Notes: a model not told the origin generated them from the letters alone. Positions 44,208 through 54,246 are shown, numbered from the stretch's first letter. The stretch is DNA of 55,467 nucleotides from Bacteroidales bacterium (GCA_020052415.1 JAGVPB010000019.1:1-55467), one strand, 5' to 3'. Numbers and translations are program-made.

Positions 44208-45368
44208 ATGTCAAAAAGAGATTACTACGAAATACTTGGTATATCGAAAAATGCCTCTGACAGTGAGATAAAAAAGGCTTATCGTCAGATGGCACTTAAA
44301 TACCATCCTGACAAAAATCCCGATAACAAAGAGGCTGAGGAAAAGTTTAAAGAAGCCGCCGAAGCTTATGAAGTTCTTAGCAATGCTGACAAACGAAAAC
44401 GTTACGATCAGTTCGGGCATGCAGGTTTGGGCGCAGGAGCCGGCGCCAATGGATTCCATATGTCTATGGACGACATATTCAGTCAGTTCGGAGATATTTT
44501 CGGTGATGCGTTTGGTGGGGCTTTCAGTGGTTTTGGAGGATTTGGTGGTGGCAGACAAAGAGGAAGAAATGTAAACAGGGGAACGAATCTTAGAGTCAAA
44601 GTAAGGCTTTCTATTGAAGAAATCGCCAAAGGGGCAGAAAAGAAAATCAAGGTCAATAAATACGTCAGTTGTACTTCCTGTCACGGTACCGGCTCAAAAG
44701 GAGGCTCATCTTATAATACCTGCCCGACCTGCCGTGGTACAGGCCATGTAACCCGCATTACAAATACTTTTCTGGGTCAGATGCAAACTTCATCCAGTTG
44801 TCCGGCCTGCGGAGGTGAAGGACAGACTATCGTTAACAAATGTCCCGCATGTATAGGCGATGGAATTGTGAAGGGAGAAGAAGTTATCAATATTAAAATT
44901 CCGGCCGGCGTTGAAGATAATATGCAGCTTTCAATGAGCGGTAAAGGAAATGCCGGCGCAAGAGGAGGAATACCGGGAGACCTGATAATCGTTATCGAGG
45001 AAATAGAAAATGAAAATTTCGAGAGGGATGGCAAAAACCTGCTCAGTAATATTTTTATCAGCATTTCTGAGGCTGCCCTGGGTACTTCAATTGATATTCC
45101 GACAGTGGATGGAAAGGCAAGAATCAAAATCGCTCCGGGGACACAGGCCGGAAAAGTATTACGGCTTAAAGGAAAAGGACTGCCTTCATTAAATTCTTAT
45201 GAACATGGTGATATGCTGGTCAATATCAATGTTTGGACCCCTAAAAATTTATCGAGAGAGGAACGTGAAATTCTTGAAAAATTGAGAAAATCACCTAATT
45301 TTATACCTGATCCGGGTGACAATGAAAGAAGCTTTTTCTCAAGAATGAAAGAGTACTTTGCGCATTAA
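44208..45368 (+). CDS. dnaJ: DnaJ chaperone
   Basis: A 386-residue type I J-protein. The J domain (1-70) contains the HPD triad in [11 protein letters not shown], needed to stimulate DnaK. A Gly/Phe-rich region (about 75-125) follows, then four zinc-binding CxxCxGxG-type repeats ([32 protein letters not shown]) and the C-terminal substrate-binding domains. All zinc cysteines are present. Co-transcription with grpE is likely; 21 bases separate it from the ABC transporter pair. Confidence 0.96.
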   Translation: MSKRDYYEILGISKNASDSEIKKAYRQMALKYHPDKNPDNKEAEEKFKEAAEAYEVLSNADKRKRYDQFGHAGLGAGAGANGFHMSMDDIFSQFGDIFGDAFGGAFSGFGGFGGGRQRGRNVNRGTNLRVKVRLSIEEIAKGAEKKIKVNKYVSCTSCHGTGSKGGSSYNTCPTCRGTGHVTRITNTFLGQMQTSSSCPACGGEGQTIVNKCPACIGDGIVKGEEVINIKIPAGVEDNMQLSMSGKGNAGARGGIPGDLIIVIEEIENENFERDGKNLLSNIFISISEAALGTSIDIPTVDGKARIKIAPGTQAGKVLRLKGKGLPSLNSYEHGDMLVNINVWTPKNLSREEREILEKLRKSPNFIPDPGDNERSFFSRMKEYFAH

Positions 45369-45389
45369 TGATAGATTTGGAAGGATAAA

Positions 45390-46310
45390 ATGAATACTTT
45401 ATTCGAGGCCAGGAATATAACCAAACAATTTGCTGATCACAGGGCGCTGAGCCAGGTGAGTATTAGTGTTCCCGAACAAAGCATTTATGGTTTACTTGGG
45501 CCAAACGGTGCTGGGAAAACCACCCTGATCAGGATCATAAATCAAATAACTGCCCCTGATTCCGGCGAACTGTATTTTCATTCCAGGAAACTTAAACCTG
45601 AAGATATATACAAAATTGGCTATTTACCCGAAGAAAGGGGATTGTATAAGAAAATGCAGGTCGGCGAACAGGCAATCTATCTTGCCCGGCTGAAAGGCTT
45701 GTCGAAGTCAGATTCCCAGAAAAAACTGAAATACTGGTTTGGGAAATTCGAAATTGAAGCCTGGTGGAATAAAAAAGTAGAGGAACTTTCGAAAGGAATG
45801 CAACAGAAAGTGCAATTTATTATTACCGTTATTCATGAACCGGAGCTGCTGATTTTTGATGAACCTTTCAGTGGATTCGATCCCATTAATGTGAACCTTA
45901 TAAAGGATGAGATATTCGAAGTTAAAAAGCGTGGCGGAACAATAATTTTTTCGACACATAACATGGCCTCAGTTGAAGAATTATGCGATACCATTGCTTT
46001 GATAGATAAATCAAAGAAAATTTTGGAAGGGACTGTAAAAGACATTAAGTCTGAATACAAGGCAAACACCTTTGAAATTGTATATACCGGGAATCAGGCC
46101 AGGCTAAACAGCTTTGCAGGCAGTACCTTCAGTTTGATCAATCACAGTACATCCGACGGCAGGAATAAGGCTAGTATCAGGATAATAAACGGAAGAAGCC
46201 CGAACGATCTTTTGTCGGAGTTGCTGCCAAATTTCACAATTCTGTCATTCAATGAAATCCTGCCGACAATGAACGACATTTTTATCAAGAAGGTCAAAGA
46301 AAATAAATAA
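45390..46310 (+). CDS. ABC exporter ATPase (NatA-like)
   Basis: A 306-residue ATPase. Walker A GPNGAGKTTLIR, signature LSKGMQQKVQF, Walker B LLIFDEPFSGFDP and the switch His in FSTHNMAS are intact. The C-terminal 80 residues form the extension common in ABC-2-type exporters. It pairs with the permease gene that follows after 15 bases. The resemblance to NatA (sodium export in Bacillus) is general; the substrate is unknown. Confidence 0.88.
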   Translation: MNTLFEARNITKQFADHRALSQVSISVPEQSIYGLLGPNGAGKTTLIRIINQITAPDSGELYFHSRKLKPEDIYKIGYLPEERGLYKKMQVGEQAIYLARLKGLSKSDSQKKLKYWFGKFEIEAWWNKKVEELSKGMQQKVQFIITVIHEPELLIFDEPFSGFDPINVNLIKDEIFEVKKRGGTIIFSTHNMASVEELCDTIALIDKSKKILEGTVKDIKSEYKANTFEIVYTGNQARLNSFAGSTFSLINHSTSDGRNKASIRIINGRSPNDLLSELLPNFTILSFNEILPTMNDIFIKKVKENK

Positions 46311-46325
46311 TCTGAATTTTCCCTG

Positions 46326-47657
46326 ATGGACAAAATCATTCTGATAATAAAAAGGGAGTACCTCACGCGGGTCAAAAAAAGATCCTTTATCGTTATGACG
46401 ATACTCGGGCCAGTCATGCTTGCTGCTTTGTTTATAGTCCCGGTGTATTTTGCCCAAATGGAAGGAGAAATAAAAAAAATCGGGATCGCTGATGAAACCG
46501 GACTATTTACCCATGAATTTAGCAGCACTGAAAATCTTAATTTTATCATACTCGATTCAGATATTGAGGCTGCCAAACAAAGAATTGTTCCTGATGAATT
46601 ATATGCTCTGCTTTATATTCCGAAAACCGAATTAAGCCTGCCACAATCAGCGGTACTGTATTCGCCGAAACAGCCCAATATTATTGTTAAGGGGTTTATC
46701 AGCAATATCATGAAGAAAAAGGTCGAGTCGCTTAAACTTGAGGCTTCGGGTATTGATCCTGCGATTTTAACCTCTATAAAAACCGATATAAACCTGGTGA
46801 CTGTTAAAATGAATGAGGGTGGCGAGGAGGAAAATAGCTCCACGGAACTGAGCATGGCTGTTGGTTTTATTGGAGGCATCCTGATCTATATTTTTATTTT
46901 TATGTACGGTGCCCAGGTGATGAGAGGAGTAATCGAGGAAAAAACAAATCGTATAGTTGAAGTTATAGTTTCATCGGTAAAGCCGTTCCAACTAATGATT
47001 GGAAAGATCACCGGTGTAGCAATGGTGGGACTTACTCAGTTTGCGCTATGGATCATATTGACCCTGATCATAGTATCAGTATTTTTTTCTGTTTATTCCC
47101 ATGAATTCAGTACTTATAAATCCAGTAATTTGAAATTACAGGAAAATACAATTGTACCGCCAACCGGAACCCAAACATCAATACCTGCAGACGAAATAAA
47201 TGAATCCCTTACTGCTGTTTTTGATTCGATACAATCCATACACTTCGTTGTTCTCATCGGGGCATTTTTATTTTACTTTGTAGGTGGCTATTTGCTTTAT
47301 GGGGCATTGTTTGCTGCCATCGGTTCTGCTGTTGACAGTGAAACCGATACGCAACAATTTATGTTGCCGCTCACTGTTCCACTCATTTTATCCATTGCGA
47401 TTTCACAGTTTATCATGGTCAATCCTGATGGACCGGCTGCATTCTGGCTTTCCATTTTTCCTTTGACCTCTCCTGTTATTATGATGATCAGGATACCTTT
47501 CGGAGTACCTTATACCGATCTTTTAATTTCGATTACCTTATTAATACTTGGATTTTTAGGAGCAACCTGGCTGGCAGCAAAAATTTACCGAACAGGGATT
47601 CTAATGTATGGAAAGAAAATCAGCTATAAAGAGTTGTGGAAGTGGATAAGGTATTGA
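46326..47657 (+). CDS. ABC-2 type exporter permease (NatB-like)
   Basis: A 443-residue membrane protein. One N-terminal helix (about residues 20-42) is followed by a large extracytoplasmic domain, then six helices in the C-terminal half, as in NatB-type ABC-2 permeases. The sequence GVIEEKTNRIVEVIVSSVKP is the diagnostic cytoplasmic coupling segment. A second extracytoplasmic loop follows near residues 255-300. It forms a transporter with the preceding ATPase. Its stop codon abuts a heptamer tandem repeat. Confidence 0.88.
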   Translation: MDKIILIIKREYLTRVKKRSFIVMTILGPVMLAALFIVPVYFAQMEGEIKKIGIADETGLFTHEFSSTENLNFIILDSDIEAAKQRIVPDELYALLYIPKTELSLPQSAVLYSPKQPNIIVKGFISNIMKKKVESLKLEASGIDPAILTSIKTDINLVTVKMNEGGEEENSSTELSMAVGFIGGILIYIFIFMYGAQVMRGVIEEKTNRIVEVIVSSVKPFQLMIGKITGVAMVGLTQFALWIILTLIIVSVFFSVYSHEFSTYKSSNLKLQENTIVPPTGTQTSIPADEINESLTAVFDSIQSIHFVVLIGAFLFYFVGGYLLYGALFAAIGSAVDSETDTQQFMLPLTVPLILSIAISQFIMVNPDGPAAFWLSIFPLTSPVIMMIRIPFGVPYTDLLISITLLILGFLGATWLAAKIYRTGILMYGKKISYKELWKWIRY

Positions 47658-47713
47658 TGAGTTTGGAGTTTGGAGTTCGAAGTTCGAAGTTCGGAGTTCA
47701 GAGTTTTGAGTTC
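47658..47713. repeat. tandem 7-bp repeat, eight units
   Basis: Eight consecutive heptamers of the form (T/G/A)(G/A)AGTT(C/T): TGAGTTT, GGAGTTT, GGAGTTC, GAAGTTC twice, GGAGTTC, AGAGTTT, TGAGTTC. It begins immediately after the stop of the permease gene. Confidence 0.85.
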
Positions 47714-48028
47714 GGAACTGTCAACCATGAGTTCTGTGCTTTGTGTCACAATCGTTGCCTCATAATTCGCTATTCTTATATCAATTGTTCTTCATTCGTT
47801 ATTCAGTAAGCATGGAACTTGGGGCAAGCAGTGATGATGGGTTTGGGAATGGGTAAATGGAAAAGGATATTAAGCATTAGACTGAATCTGCAATCTCTGT
47901 TACTGCCACTGCCGCAAGTTCACCAATACCATTGTACCCTACGATCAATTTCAATTAATATCTGCCAATTTCAACTTATTTCAAAAGAGTAACCATTTTA
48001 AAGCTGTTTCAATCCTTGTCCAGAACGA
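47714..48028. other. non-coding stretch without recognised features
   Basis: About 315 bases between the heptamer repeat and the end of the DedA gene. No supported open reading frame, RNA gene or strong terminator was recognised. The part just after the repeat looks like degenerate low-complexity intergenic DNA. Confidence 0.5.
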
Positions 48029-48679
48029 TCACCTGGATTTATTACTTAACTTTTTAATACCCATAATAAGAATAGTCATTATTATAATTGTGATCCCGGC
48101 AATGATGTATTCCAGGTTTTGAGCCGCTTCCGGTAATTGCCTGCCCAGTAAATATCCTAGTGAAATTAATGAACCAACCCAAATGCCTGCTCCTATAAGG
48201 TTGTAATAATTAAATTTCCAGAAATTCATGTCAATGGCTCCTGCAAGAATTGGGACAAATGTCCTTACGATCCAGATAAATCTTCCGGCAATGAGCGAGA
48301 TACCGCCATATTTCTTGTAAAACAGCCGTGTAGTTTCCAAATGTTTTTGCTTGAAGAAAAAAGTATCTCTCTTAAGAAAGAGTCTTTTTCCTAAATACTT
48401 TCCAGTGGCAAATCCAACCGCATTACCTAAAACTGCGGCGATAAAAACAAGAATCAGCAATAAAAAAATATTGATGGATAAATCCTTTGTTCCGCACAGG
48501 ATTCCAGCGGTAAACAACAAGGCATCTCCCGGAAAAATGAAACCAATGAAAATGCCGGTCTCTGCAAAAACAACAATCAGCAGAAGAACCAATCCACCTG
48601 TCTGGATCAGCTTTTCAGAGTTTAACAGGACTTCAAAAAAATCACTTATACTTTGCATTAATAAAAAATCGGGGTCCAT
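48029..48679 (-). CDS. DedA/VTT family membrane protein
   Basis: A 216-residue membrane protein. FIGFIFPGDALLFTAGIL and the downstream GRFIWIVRTFVPILAGAIDM match the two signature regions of DedA proteins, some of which act as lipid scramblases or flippases. About five helices. An internal Met eight residues in is an alternative start. It is a single gene, convergent with the ABC pair and divergent from the permease gene at 48870. Confidence 0.9.
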   Translation of the reverse strand: MDPDFLLMQSISDFFEVLLNSEKLIQTGGLVLLLIVVFAETGIFIGFIFPGDALLFTAGILCGTKDLSINIFLLLILVFIAAVLGNAVGFATGKYLGKRLFLKRDTFFFKQKHLETTRLFYKKYGGISLIAGRFIWIVRTFVPILAGAIDMNFWKFNYYNLIGAGIWVGSLISLGYLLGRQLPEAAQNLEYIIAGITIIIMTILIMGIKKLSNKSR

Positions 48680-48869
48680 TATCCGGGGTAATTGTTTTTA
48701 AAATATTCCGCTGGTAATTTCGGCCAAAGATACAAATGAATTGATAAAGCTAAATTAGTGGTGTCTTATAATTGTTGCTGAATGGTTACTATTTTAAACA
48801 TTTAAAATAAATTTCGATTATTTTATTAATATTGCGTCGCAATTTAATCTATCATTAAATTATTTAACG

Positions 48870-50378
48870 ATGTTTAAACGCTTATTTATTACCAAGTCTA
48901 TTCCCGGGTTAATGGCAGAAACAGTTGACGATAGTCATGGATTAAAACGGACACTGACAGCTTTTGGTCTGGTAGGGCTCGGAATCGGGGCGATCATTGG
49001 TGCGGGATTATTTGTTCGGACCGCCGCCGCAGCAGCTAACAATGCCGGCCCTGCAGTCACAATCGGATTTGTAATTGCCGGAATAGGATGTGCTCTCGCC
49101 GGTTTATGCTATGCAGAATTTGCTTCCATGATCCCTGTTTCCGGTAGCGCTTACACTTATTCTTATGCGACCATGGGCGAAATGGTAGCCTGGATCATCG
49201 GGTGGGACCTGGTCCTGGAATATGCCCTTGGCGCTGCTACTGTGAGTATTGCCTGGAGCGAATACCTGAATAAATTGCTTGGATATTTCGATATGAAAGT
49301 TCCGTACGAATTGTGCCATTCGCCTTTTGAAGTCTTACGAAACGGCGGCGGAGAGGTGATTGCTCACGGCATTATAAATATCCCCGCCCTGTTTATCGTT
49401 TTTCTTCTTTCACTTTTATTAATAAGAGGAGCGAGGGAATCTTCACTGGTCAATGCAATTATCGTGATTACAAAAGTTTCGATTGTAATTTTATTTATTG
49501 TCTTCGGATGGTCGTTTATCAGGCCTGAAAATCATACTCCATTTATACCTGAACCCAGTATTTTTGTGGATGACCAGGGTGTATCCCATAATTTTGGCGG
49601 GATACTGGGAATATTAGGAGCCGCAGGCGTCGTCTTCTTTGCCTTCATTGGGTTCGATGCAGTTTCAACGGCAGCTCAGGAAACAAAAAATCCAAAAAAA
49701 GCAATGCCTATTGGCATACTTGGCTCCCTAGCGATATGCACGATTCTGTATATTTTATTTTCTTATGTATTAACCGGAGTTGCTACTTTAGAAGATTTCA
49801 GAACCGCAGGGAAAGAAGCTTCGGTAACCTTTGCCATACAAACTTATATGACAGGATACGGATGGCTCGCAAAACTTGTAACGGTGGCTATCCTCGCCGG
49901 ATTTTCATCGGTTATCCTGGTCATGCTTTTTGGACAGTCACGCGTATTTTATTCCATGAGCAGGGATGGACTTGTGCCAGGGATATTTTCAGATGTGCAT
50001 CCGAAATTCCGTACTCCCTATAAATCAAATTTGTTGTTTTTCCTTTTTGTGGGATTATTTGCCTGTTTCGTACCGCAGGATATCGTAGGTGATATGACAA
50101 GTATCGGAACACTGTTTGCCTTTTTACTGGTAAGCGCCGGAGTCTGGATCATGAGGGTTAAATCTCCCGAACTGCCCCGGCAATTTAAAACACCGTTTGT
50201 ACCCCTGGTGCCCATTCTTGGGATTATTATTTGTGGCGCCATGATCTTTGGCCTGGGCTGGGCCAACTGGATGAGATTGCTGATATGGATGGCAATTGGA
50301 TTTGTACTGTATTTTACTTATGGAATCCGGAAAAGCAAGCTGAACAACGAAATCAAAAATAAAAGTAATAACCAATAA
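48870..50378 (+). CDS. APC superfamily amino acid permease (CAT/YfnA-like)
   Basis: A 502-residue, 12-helix permease. GLGIGAIIGAGLFVRTAAAA is the substrate-binding helix 1 signature of the APC fold, and CYAEFASMIPVSGSAYTYSY together with FFAFIGFDAVSTAAQETKNP are typical of cationic amino acid transporter-like members. The substrate is not predictable. It is a single-gene unit; a near-consensus -7 box (TAATATTG, 48827-48834) precedes it. Confidence 0.9.
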   Translation: MFKRLFITKSIPGLMAETVDDSHGLKRTLTAFGLVGLGIGAIIGAGLFVRTAAAAANNAGPAVTIGFVIAGIGCALAGLCYAEFASMIPVSGSAYTYSYATMGEMVAWIIGWDLVLEYALGAATVSIAWSEYLNKLLGYFDMKVPYELCHSPFEVLRNGGGEVIAHGIINIPALFIVFLLSLLLIRGARESSLVNAIIVITKVSIVILFIVFGWSFIRPENHTPFIPEPSIFVDDQGVSHNFGGILGILGAAGVVFFAFIGFDAVSTAAQETKNPKKAMPIGILGSLAICTILYILFSYVLTGVATLEDFRTAGKEASVTFAIQTYMTGYGWLAKLVTVAILAGFSSVILVMLFGQSRVFYSMSRDGLVPGIFSDVHPKFRTPYKSNLLFFLFVGLFACFVPQDIVGDMTSIGTLFAFLLVSAGVWIMRVKSPELPRQFKTPFVPLVPILGIIICGAMIFGLGWANWMRLLIWMAIGFVLYFTYGIRKSKLNNEIKNKSNNQ

Positions 50379-50640
50379 CCTGCCCATCACTTCACTTTCT
50401 GATCCAACATGTAAGGTTGGGATTGCTGGTTAGTGGTAACTGGTTCCGGGTTCTGAGTTTGACCAGATTCCTTTTGCCGATTGCCGACTGTCTCGCTTGT
50501 GGCGAGACCGACTTTTTGCAGGTTATTTGTTTTCATTCGATTATAGTTTGTATAGAGAGGTACTGATTCGATAACTCTTTAATCGCAATTCCACATACTG
50601 CAAGCCTGTTAAAAAATTATTGATAACAAAATTTTAATAA
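50379..50640. other. intergenic region with a small hairpin
   Basis: The gap before secDF has no supported gene. It contains GTCTCGC-TTGTG-GCGAGAC (50490-50508), a perfect 7-bp hairpin with a 5-base loop, flanked by CCGACT on the left and CCGACTTTTTG on the right. It lies about 110 bases past the permease stop, so it could be a late terminator or part of a dispersed intergenic repeat. Confidence 0.5.
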
Positions 50641-50671
50641 TTGGTTATTTAATATTGTTGTTCTATATTTG
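50641..50671 (+). promoter_or_regulatory. secDF promoter
   Basis: TTG (50641-50643), 20 bases, then TATATTTG (50664-50671) followed by CACCC. A good match to the Bacteroidota consensus. The predicted leader is about 115 bases. Confidence 0.6.
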
Positions 50672-50795
50672 CACCCTCAAAAAATCAGGGTAAAAATATT
50701 GTTTTTCACCCGTGAATTAAGGGATTTAAAGAACTTCAGACTTAAAACCTGTTGAGGGAAAATTTTAAAAGATAAAAATTATAAATCAGTAAGAA

Positions 50796-53700
50796 ATGCA
50801 GAACAAAGGAGCTATTAAATTCTTTGCTATTTTATTCGCGATCGTATGTTTATTTCAACTCTCATTTACATTTTTCACATCCAGGGTTGAATCGAAAGCA
50901 GAGAGTTATGCCAACAGCACTGCCACAACGAGCATGGCAATTGAACTTTCAAAAGGAAATGAATTGATGAAATCGTACCTGGTAGATTCGATCAGCAGGG
51001 CAAGGGAAAACTATTACCTCGATTCGATGTCGAATGAAGTGGTTTATAACATCCTTCTGAGAAAATATACCTATAAGGAATGTAAAGAACGTGAACTCAA
51101 CCTGGGACTTGACCTTAAAGGCGGTATGAACGTGACCATGGAAGTTTCGATAGGTGATATTGTAAGAGGTTTATCCGGCAACAGCCAGAATCCCACCTTC
51201 CTGAAAGCAATGGAAAAGACCTATCAAAAGCAGAAGGACAGCCAGAAAGATTTCGTGACACTGTTTGGCGAATCCATTGAAGAAATAGATCCAAATTTCA
51301 ACCTTGCTTCCATCTTTTTATTCGAGTTTAAGGATAAGGGAATCTCGGCAAATTCAAGCAATGATGAAGTTCTCGAAGTCGTTAGAACAGAAACGAACGG
51401 AGCTTTTGACCGCACCTTTAACATTCTCCGTACACGTATAGATAAATTCGGGGTTACCCAGCCGAATGTTCAGAAAATTGTTGCATCCAACAGGATACTT
51501 GTTGAGTTACCCGGTGTAAAAGATCCTGAAAGGGTAAGAAAACTTTTACAGGGTACTGCACAACTTGAATTCTGGGAAACATACAGGTTTAACGAAGTTT
51601 ATCAATATTTCAGCGAAGCCAATAACAGGATCGCTACACTTCAGGGTGTTCTGACTGAAAGTGACAGCACCAAAGCTGCTGACAAAGAAACTGATGCTGC
51701 TGCCGATAAAGATCAAAAAGAGATCACTGGCACTGAAACTGATTCTGCCACTACATTGCTCGACCAACTGGAAAAGGATACAACCCAATTAACGGATAAG
51801 GATCAGGACTTTGAAGAATATGCGAAGAAAAATCCATTATATGCAGTATTGAATCCTAATTATGAACAAAAACAGGGTCAGTATTATCCGGGACAATCGG
51901 CAACCGTTGGATATTCCCAGATCAAAGATACGGCGAAGGTCAATCATTACTTAAGGCTTACAAAGAATGTTTTTCCGCGTGATATGAAGCTTGCCTGGAC
52001 CAACGAGCCGCGTGTGGAGGGTTCAGGAGTTCTGGAACTTCTTGCACTTAAAACCACGAATCGTGACCTGAAAGCGGCGTTGGGCGGTGAAGTGATCACA
52101 GAAGCCAGACAGGATTACGACCAGAATGGAAGGGTTGAAGTCAGCATGTCAATGAATTCAGATGGTGCAAAAACATGGAAAAGGCTGACCGGCGAAAACA
52201 TCGGAAGGCAGGTTGCCATTGTTCTCGACGACTACGTTTATTCTGCACCCAATGTAAATTCAGAAATTCCTAACGGCCAGTCATCCATCTCCGGTGGAAA
52301 CACCACTGTTGAAGAAGCACAGGACCTTGCCAATATTTTAAAAGCTGGAAAACTTCCGGCTAGGGCTAAAATTGTTGAAGAAGCCGTTGTAGGTCCATCA
52401 CTCGGTAAAGAAGCCATTAGTGCAGGATTGTGGTCATTTATCATCGCTTTTATCCTCGTTTTAATGTACATGTACTTATATTACAACCGTTCGGGATTTG
52501 TTGCCGATCTGGCACTAATGGCCAACGTATTTTTCCTGTTCGGAGTACTGGCTTCGTTTGGCGCAGTACTCACTATGCCGGGCATTGCAGGTATTGTACT
52601 TACACTTGGTATGGCTGTGGATGCGAACGTTATCATTTATGAGCGTATCAAGGAAGAAGTAAGGGCAGGTAAAGGAATGAACCTTGCAATTACGGACGGG
52701 TATAAACATGCCTATTCCGCAATTATTGACGGTAACGTAACGACACTGCTTACTGCTGTTATTCTGTATATTTTTGGTTCGGGCCCGGTTCAGGGTTTTG
52801 CAACTACGCTTACCATCGGTATCATCACTTCATTGTTTACTGCAATCTTTATTTCACGAATGATTTTTATGTGGCAACTCAAGCGGAATATTGCAGTCAA
52901 ATTTTCAAACAGGATCACGGAAAACATGATGAGCAAAGTGAACTTTGATTTTGTCGGTTTGAGAAAATATGGATATGCGTTTTCGATCGCGGTGTTTGTG
53001 ATAAGCTTAGCGTCACTTGCTATCCGGGGTCTTAACACAGGGATTGACTTTACCGGAGGCAGAACTTATGTTGTCAGGTTCGATCAGGATATAAAGACTG
53101 CTGAAGTGAGGAGTGCTCTTACAGCTAACTTTGTGGATGAAAAAGGACAAAACATCGCCCCTGAGGTAAAAACCTTTGGCCCAAACAACCAGGTGAAGAT
53201 CACAACAAAGTTTATGATTGAGAGTGAATTGCCGGAAGCTGATTCCATTATCCAGTCAAAACTTTATGCAGGATTAAAATCATTTTACAAGGACCAGACA
53301 ATAGGATATGAAGACTTCAGTACTTCATCAAAAGAAGAAAGCAAATTGCTTGGTATCCTAAGTTCCACCAAGGTCGGGCCAACCATTGCCGACGACATAC
53401 GAAATGCAGCGTTTTTAGCCGTTGTGTTCGCCCTCATCGGTATATTTATTTACATAGCCATCCGGTTCAAGCGCTGGCAGTTTGGCCTTGCAGGGGTTAT
53501 ATCGCTCTTCCATGATACGATCATCACCATGGGTGCATTCTCCTTGTTTTACAGCATCCTGCCGTTCAATATGGAAGCCGACCAGGCATTTATCGCTGCC
53601 ATTTTAACGATCATCGGGTATTCCATCAACGATACTGTGATCATTTTCGACAGGATCAGGGAATGGCGTATTGTTCACCCGAAAAGAGATCTGAGAACCA

Positions 53701-53951
53701 ATATCAACGGTGCTTTGAACAGTACCCTTAGCCGCACATTGAACACAGCCGGTACAACTCTTGTAACCGTTTTTGTCATGTTTATTTTCGGAGGTGAGAT
53801 CATCAGGGGTTTCATGTTTGCATTGCTGGTGGGTATAACTATGGGAACCTATTCATCTTTGTTCAATGCAACACCCCTAGTTTATGACTTCCTTGTAGGC
53901 AGAGAAAGAAGGAAGGAAGCTGAACTTGAAAAATTAAAGAAAAAGAGCTAA
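50796..53951 (+). CDS. secDF: SecDF fusion protein of the Sec translocon
   Basis: A 1051-residue fusion of SecD and SecF, which uses the proton gradient to pull proteins across the membrane. The SecD part has LNLGLDLKGGMNVTMEV, a periplasmic P1 domain and helix-4 GMAVDANVIIYERIKEE with the proton-path Asp. The SecF part starts with GLNTGIDFTGGRTYVVRF and has YSINDTVIIFDRIREWR. About 12 helices. An acidic low-complexity insert (about residues 285-345, many Asp, Lys, Thr) interrupts the periplasmic domain. The fused form is usual in Bacteroidota. Confidence 0.96.
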   Translation: MQNKGAIKFFAILFAIVCLFQLSFTFFTSRVESKAESYANSTATTSMAIELSKGNELMKSYLVDSISRARENYYLDSMSNEVVYNILLRKYTYKECKERELNLGLDLKGGMNVTMEVSIGDIVRGLSGNSQNPTFLKAMEKTYQKQKDSQKDFVTLFGESIEEIDPNFNLASIFLFEFKDKGISANSSNDEVLEVVRTETNGAFDRTFNILRTRIDKFGVTQPNVQKIVASNRILVELPGVKDPERVRKLLQGTAQLEFWETYRFNEVYQYFSEANNRIATLQGVLTESDSTKAADKETDAAADKDQKEITGTETDSATTLLDQLEKDTTQLTDKDQDFEEYAKKNPLYAVLNPNYEQKQGQYYPGQSATVGYSQIKDTAKVNHYLRLTKNVFPRDMKLAWTNEPRVEGSGVLELLALKTTNRDLKAALGGEVITEARQDYDQNGRVEVSMSMNSDGAKTWKRLTGENIGRQVAIVLDDYVYSAPNVNSEIPNGQSSISGGNTTVEEAQDLANILKAGKLPARAKIVEEAVVGPSLGKEAISAGLWSFIIAFILVLMYMYLYYNRSGFVADLALMANVFFLFGVLASFGAVLTMPGIAGIVLTLGMAVDANVIIYERIKEEVRAGKGMNLAITDGYKHAYSAIIDGNVTTLLTAVILYIFGSGPVQGFATTLTIGIITSLFTAIFISRMIFMWQLKRNIAVKFSNRITENMMSKVNFDFVGLRKYGYAFSIAVFVISLASLAIRGLNTGIDFTGGRTYVVRFDQDIKTAEVRSALTANFVDEKGQNIAPEVKTFGPNNQVKITTKFMIESELPEADSIIQSKLYAGLKSFYKDQTIGYEDFSTSSKEESKLLGILSSTKVGPTIADDIRNAAFLAVVFALIGIFIYIAIRFKRWQFGLAGVISLFHDTIITMGAFSLFYSILPFNMEADQAFIAAILTIIGYSINDTVIIFDRIREWRIVHPKRDLRTNINGALNSTLSRTLNTAGTTLVTVFVMFIFGGEIIRGFMFALLVGITMGTYSSLFNATPLVYDFLVGRERRKEAELEKLKKKS

Positions 53952-53967
53952 AAGCAAAACACTTTAG

Positions 53968-53998
53968 AAAGTCTTCCTCCGGGGGGACTTTTTTTTTG
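53968..53998 (+). terminator. terminator of secDF
   Basis: AAAGTC / GACTTT arms extended by T-G pairs (TTCC with GGGG), followed by a nine-T run, 17 bases past the stop. Confidence 0.75.
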
Positions 53999-54004
53999 TT
54001 CTAT

Positions 54005-54139
54005 TGTTAAACTGGTTAAATCTGTTGAATTGGTTAAATTGGTTGAATTGGTTAAATCGGTAAATTCGTGACATTAGTGTAATTCGTGGACTGAAGTGGT
54101 TAAATTGGTTGAAATTGTTGAATCGGTTGAACTCGTTAT
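54005..54139. repeat. degenerate tandem repeat of TGGTTRAAT
   Basis: A 9-bp unit TGG(T)T(A/G)AAT recurs in tandem and near-tandem copies, first at 54013-54060 and again at 54096-54135. Between them lies TTCGTGACATTAGTGTAATTC. The apparent frame through this and the next repeat is an artefact of low complexity. Confidence 0.75.
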
Positions 54140-54148
54140 AACGCCCAA

Positions 54149-54196
54149 CATTCCATCATTCCATCATTCCATCATTCCATCATTCCAACATTCCAT
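54149..54196. repeat. tandem 8-bp repeat CATTCCAT, six units
   Basis: Six consecutive CATTCCAT units; the fifth has A in the last position. Further degenerate TTCCAT/TTCTTCC copies continue to about 54215, immediately upstream of the tatA promoter box. Confidence 0.85.
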
Positions 54197-54238
54197 TTTT
54201 CCATTCTTCCATTCTACTCTCCTGTGCGGTAAATTTTC

Positions 54239-54246
54239 TATCTTTG
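54239..54246 (+). promoter_or_regulatory. -7 box of the tatA-like gene
   Basis: TATCTTTG followed by C matches the -7 consensus, 16 bases before the start codon. The -33 region falls in the degenerate end of the repeat tract. Confidence 0.45.

Noticed and set aside
47714-48028. Possible small RNA or gene in the gap before the DedA gene
   Set aside because: No frame with a start context, no strong hairpin with T run and no recognisable RNA motif was found.
50673-50758. Possible attenuator in the secDF leader: ACCCT/AGGGT hairpin competing with CCCTCAA/TTGAGGG
   Set aside because: The left arms lie at or before the predicted transcription start, so they may not be in the RNA; the stems are only 5 and 7 bp.
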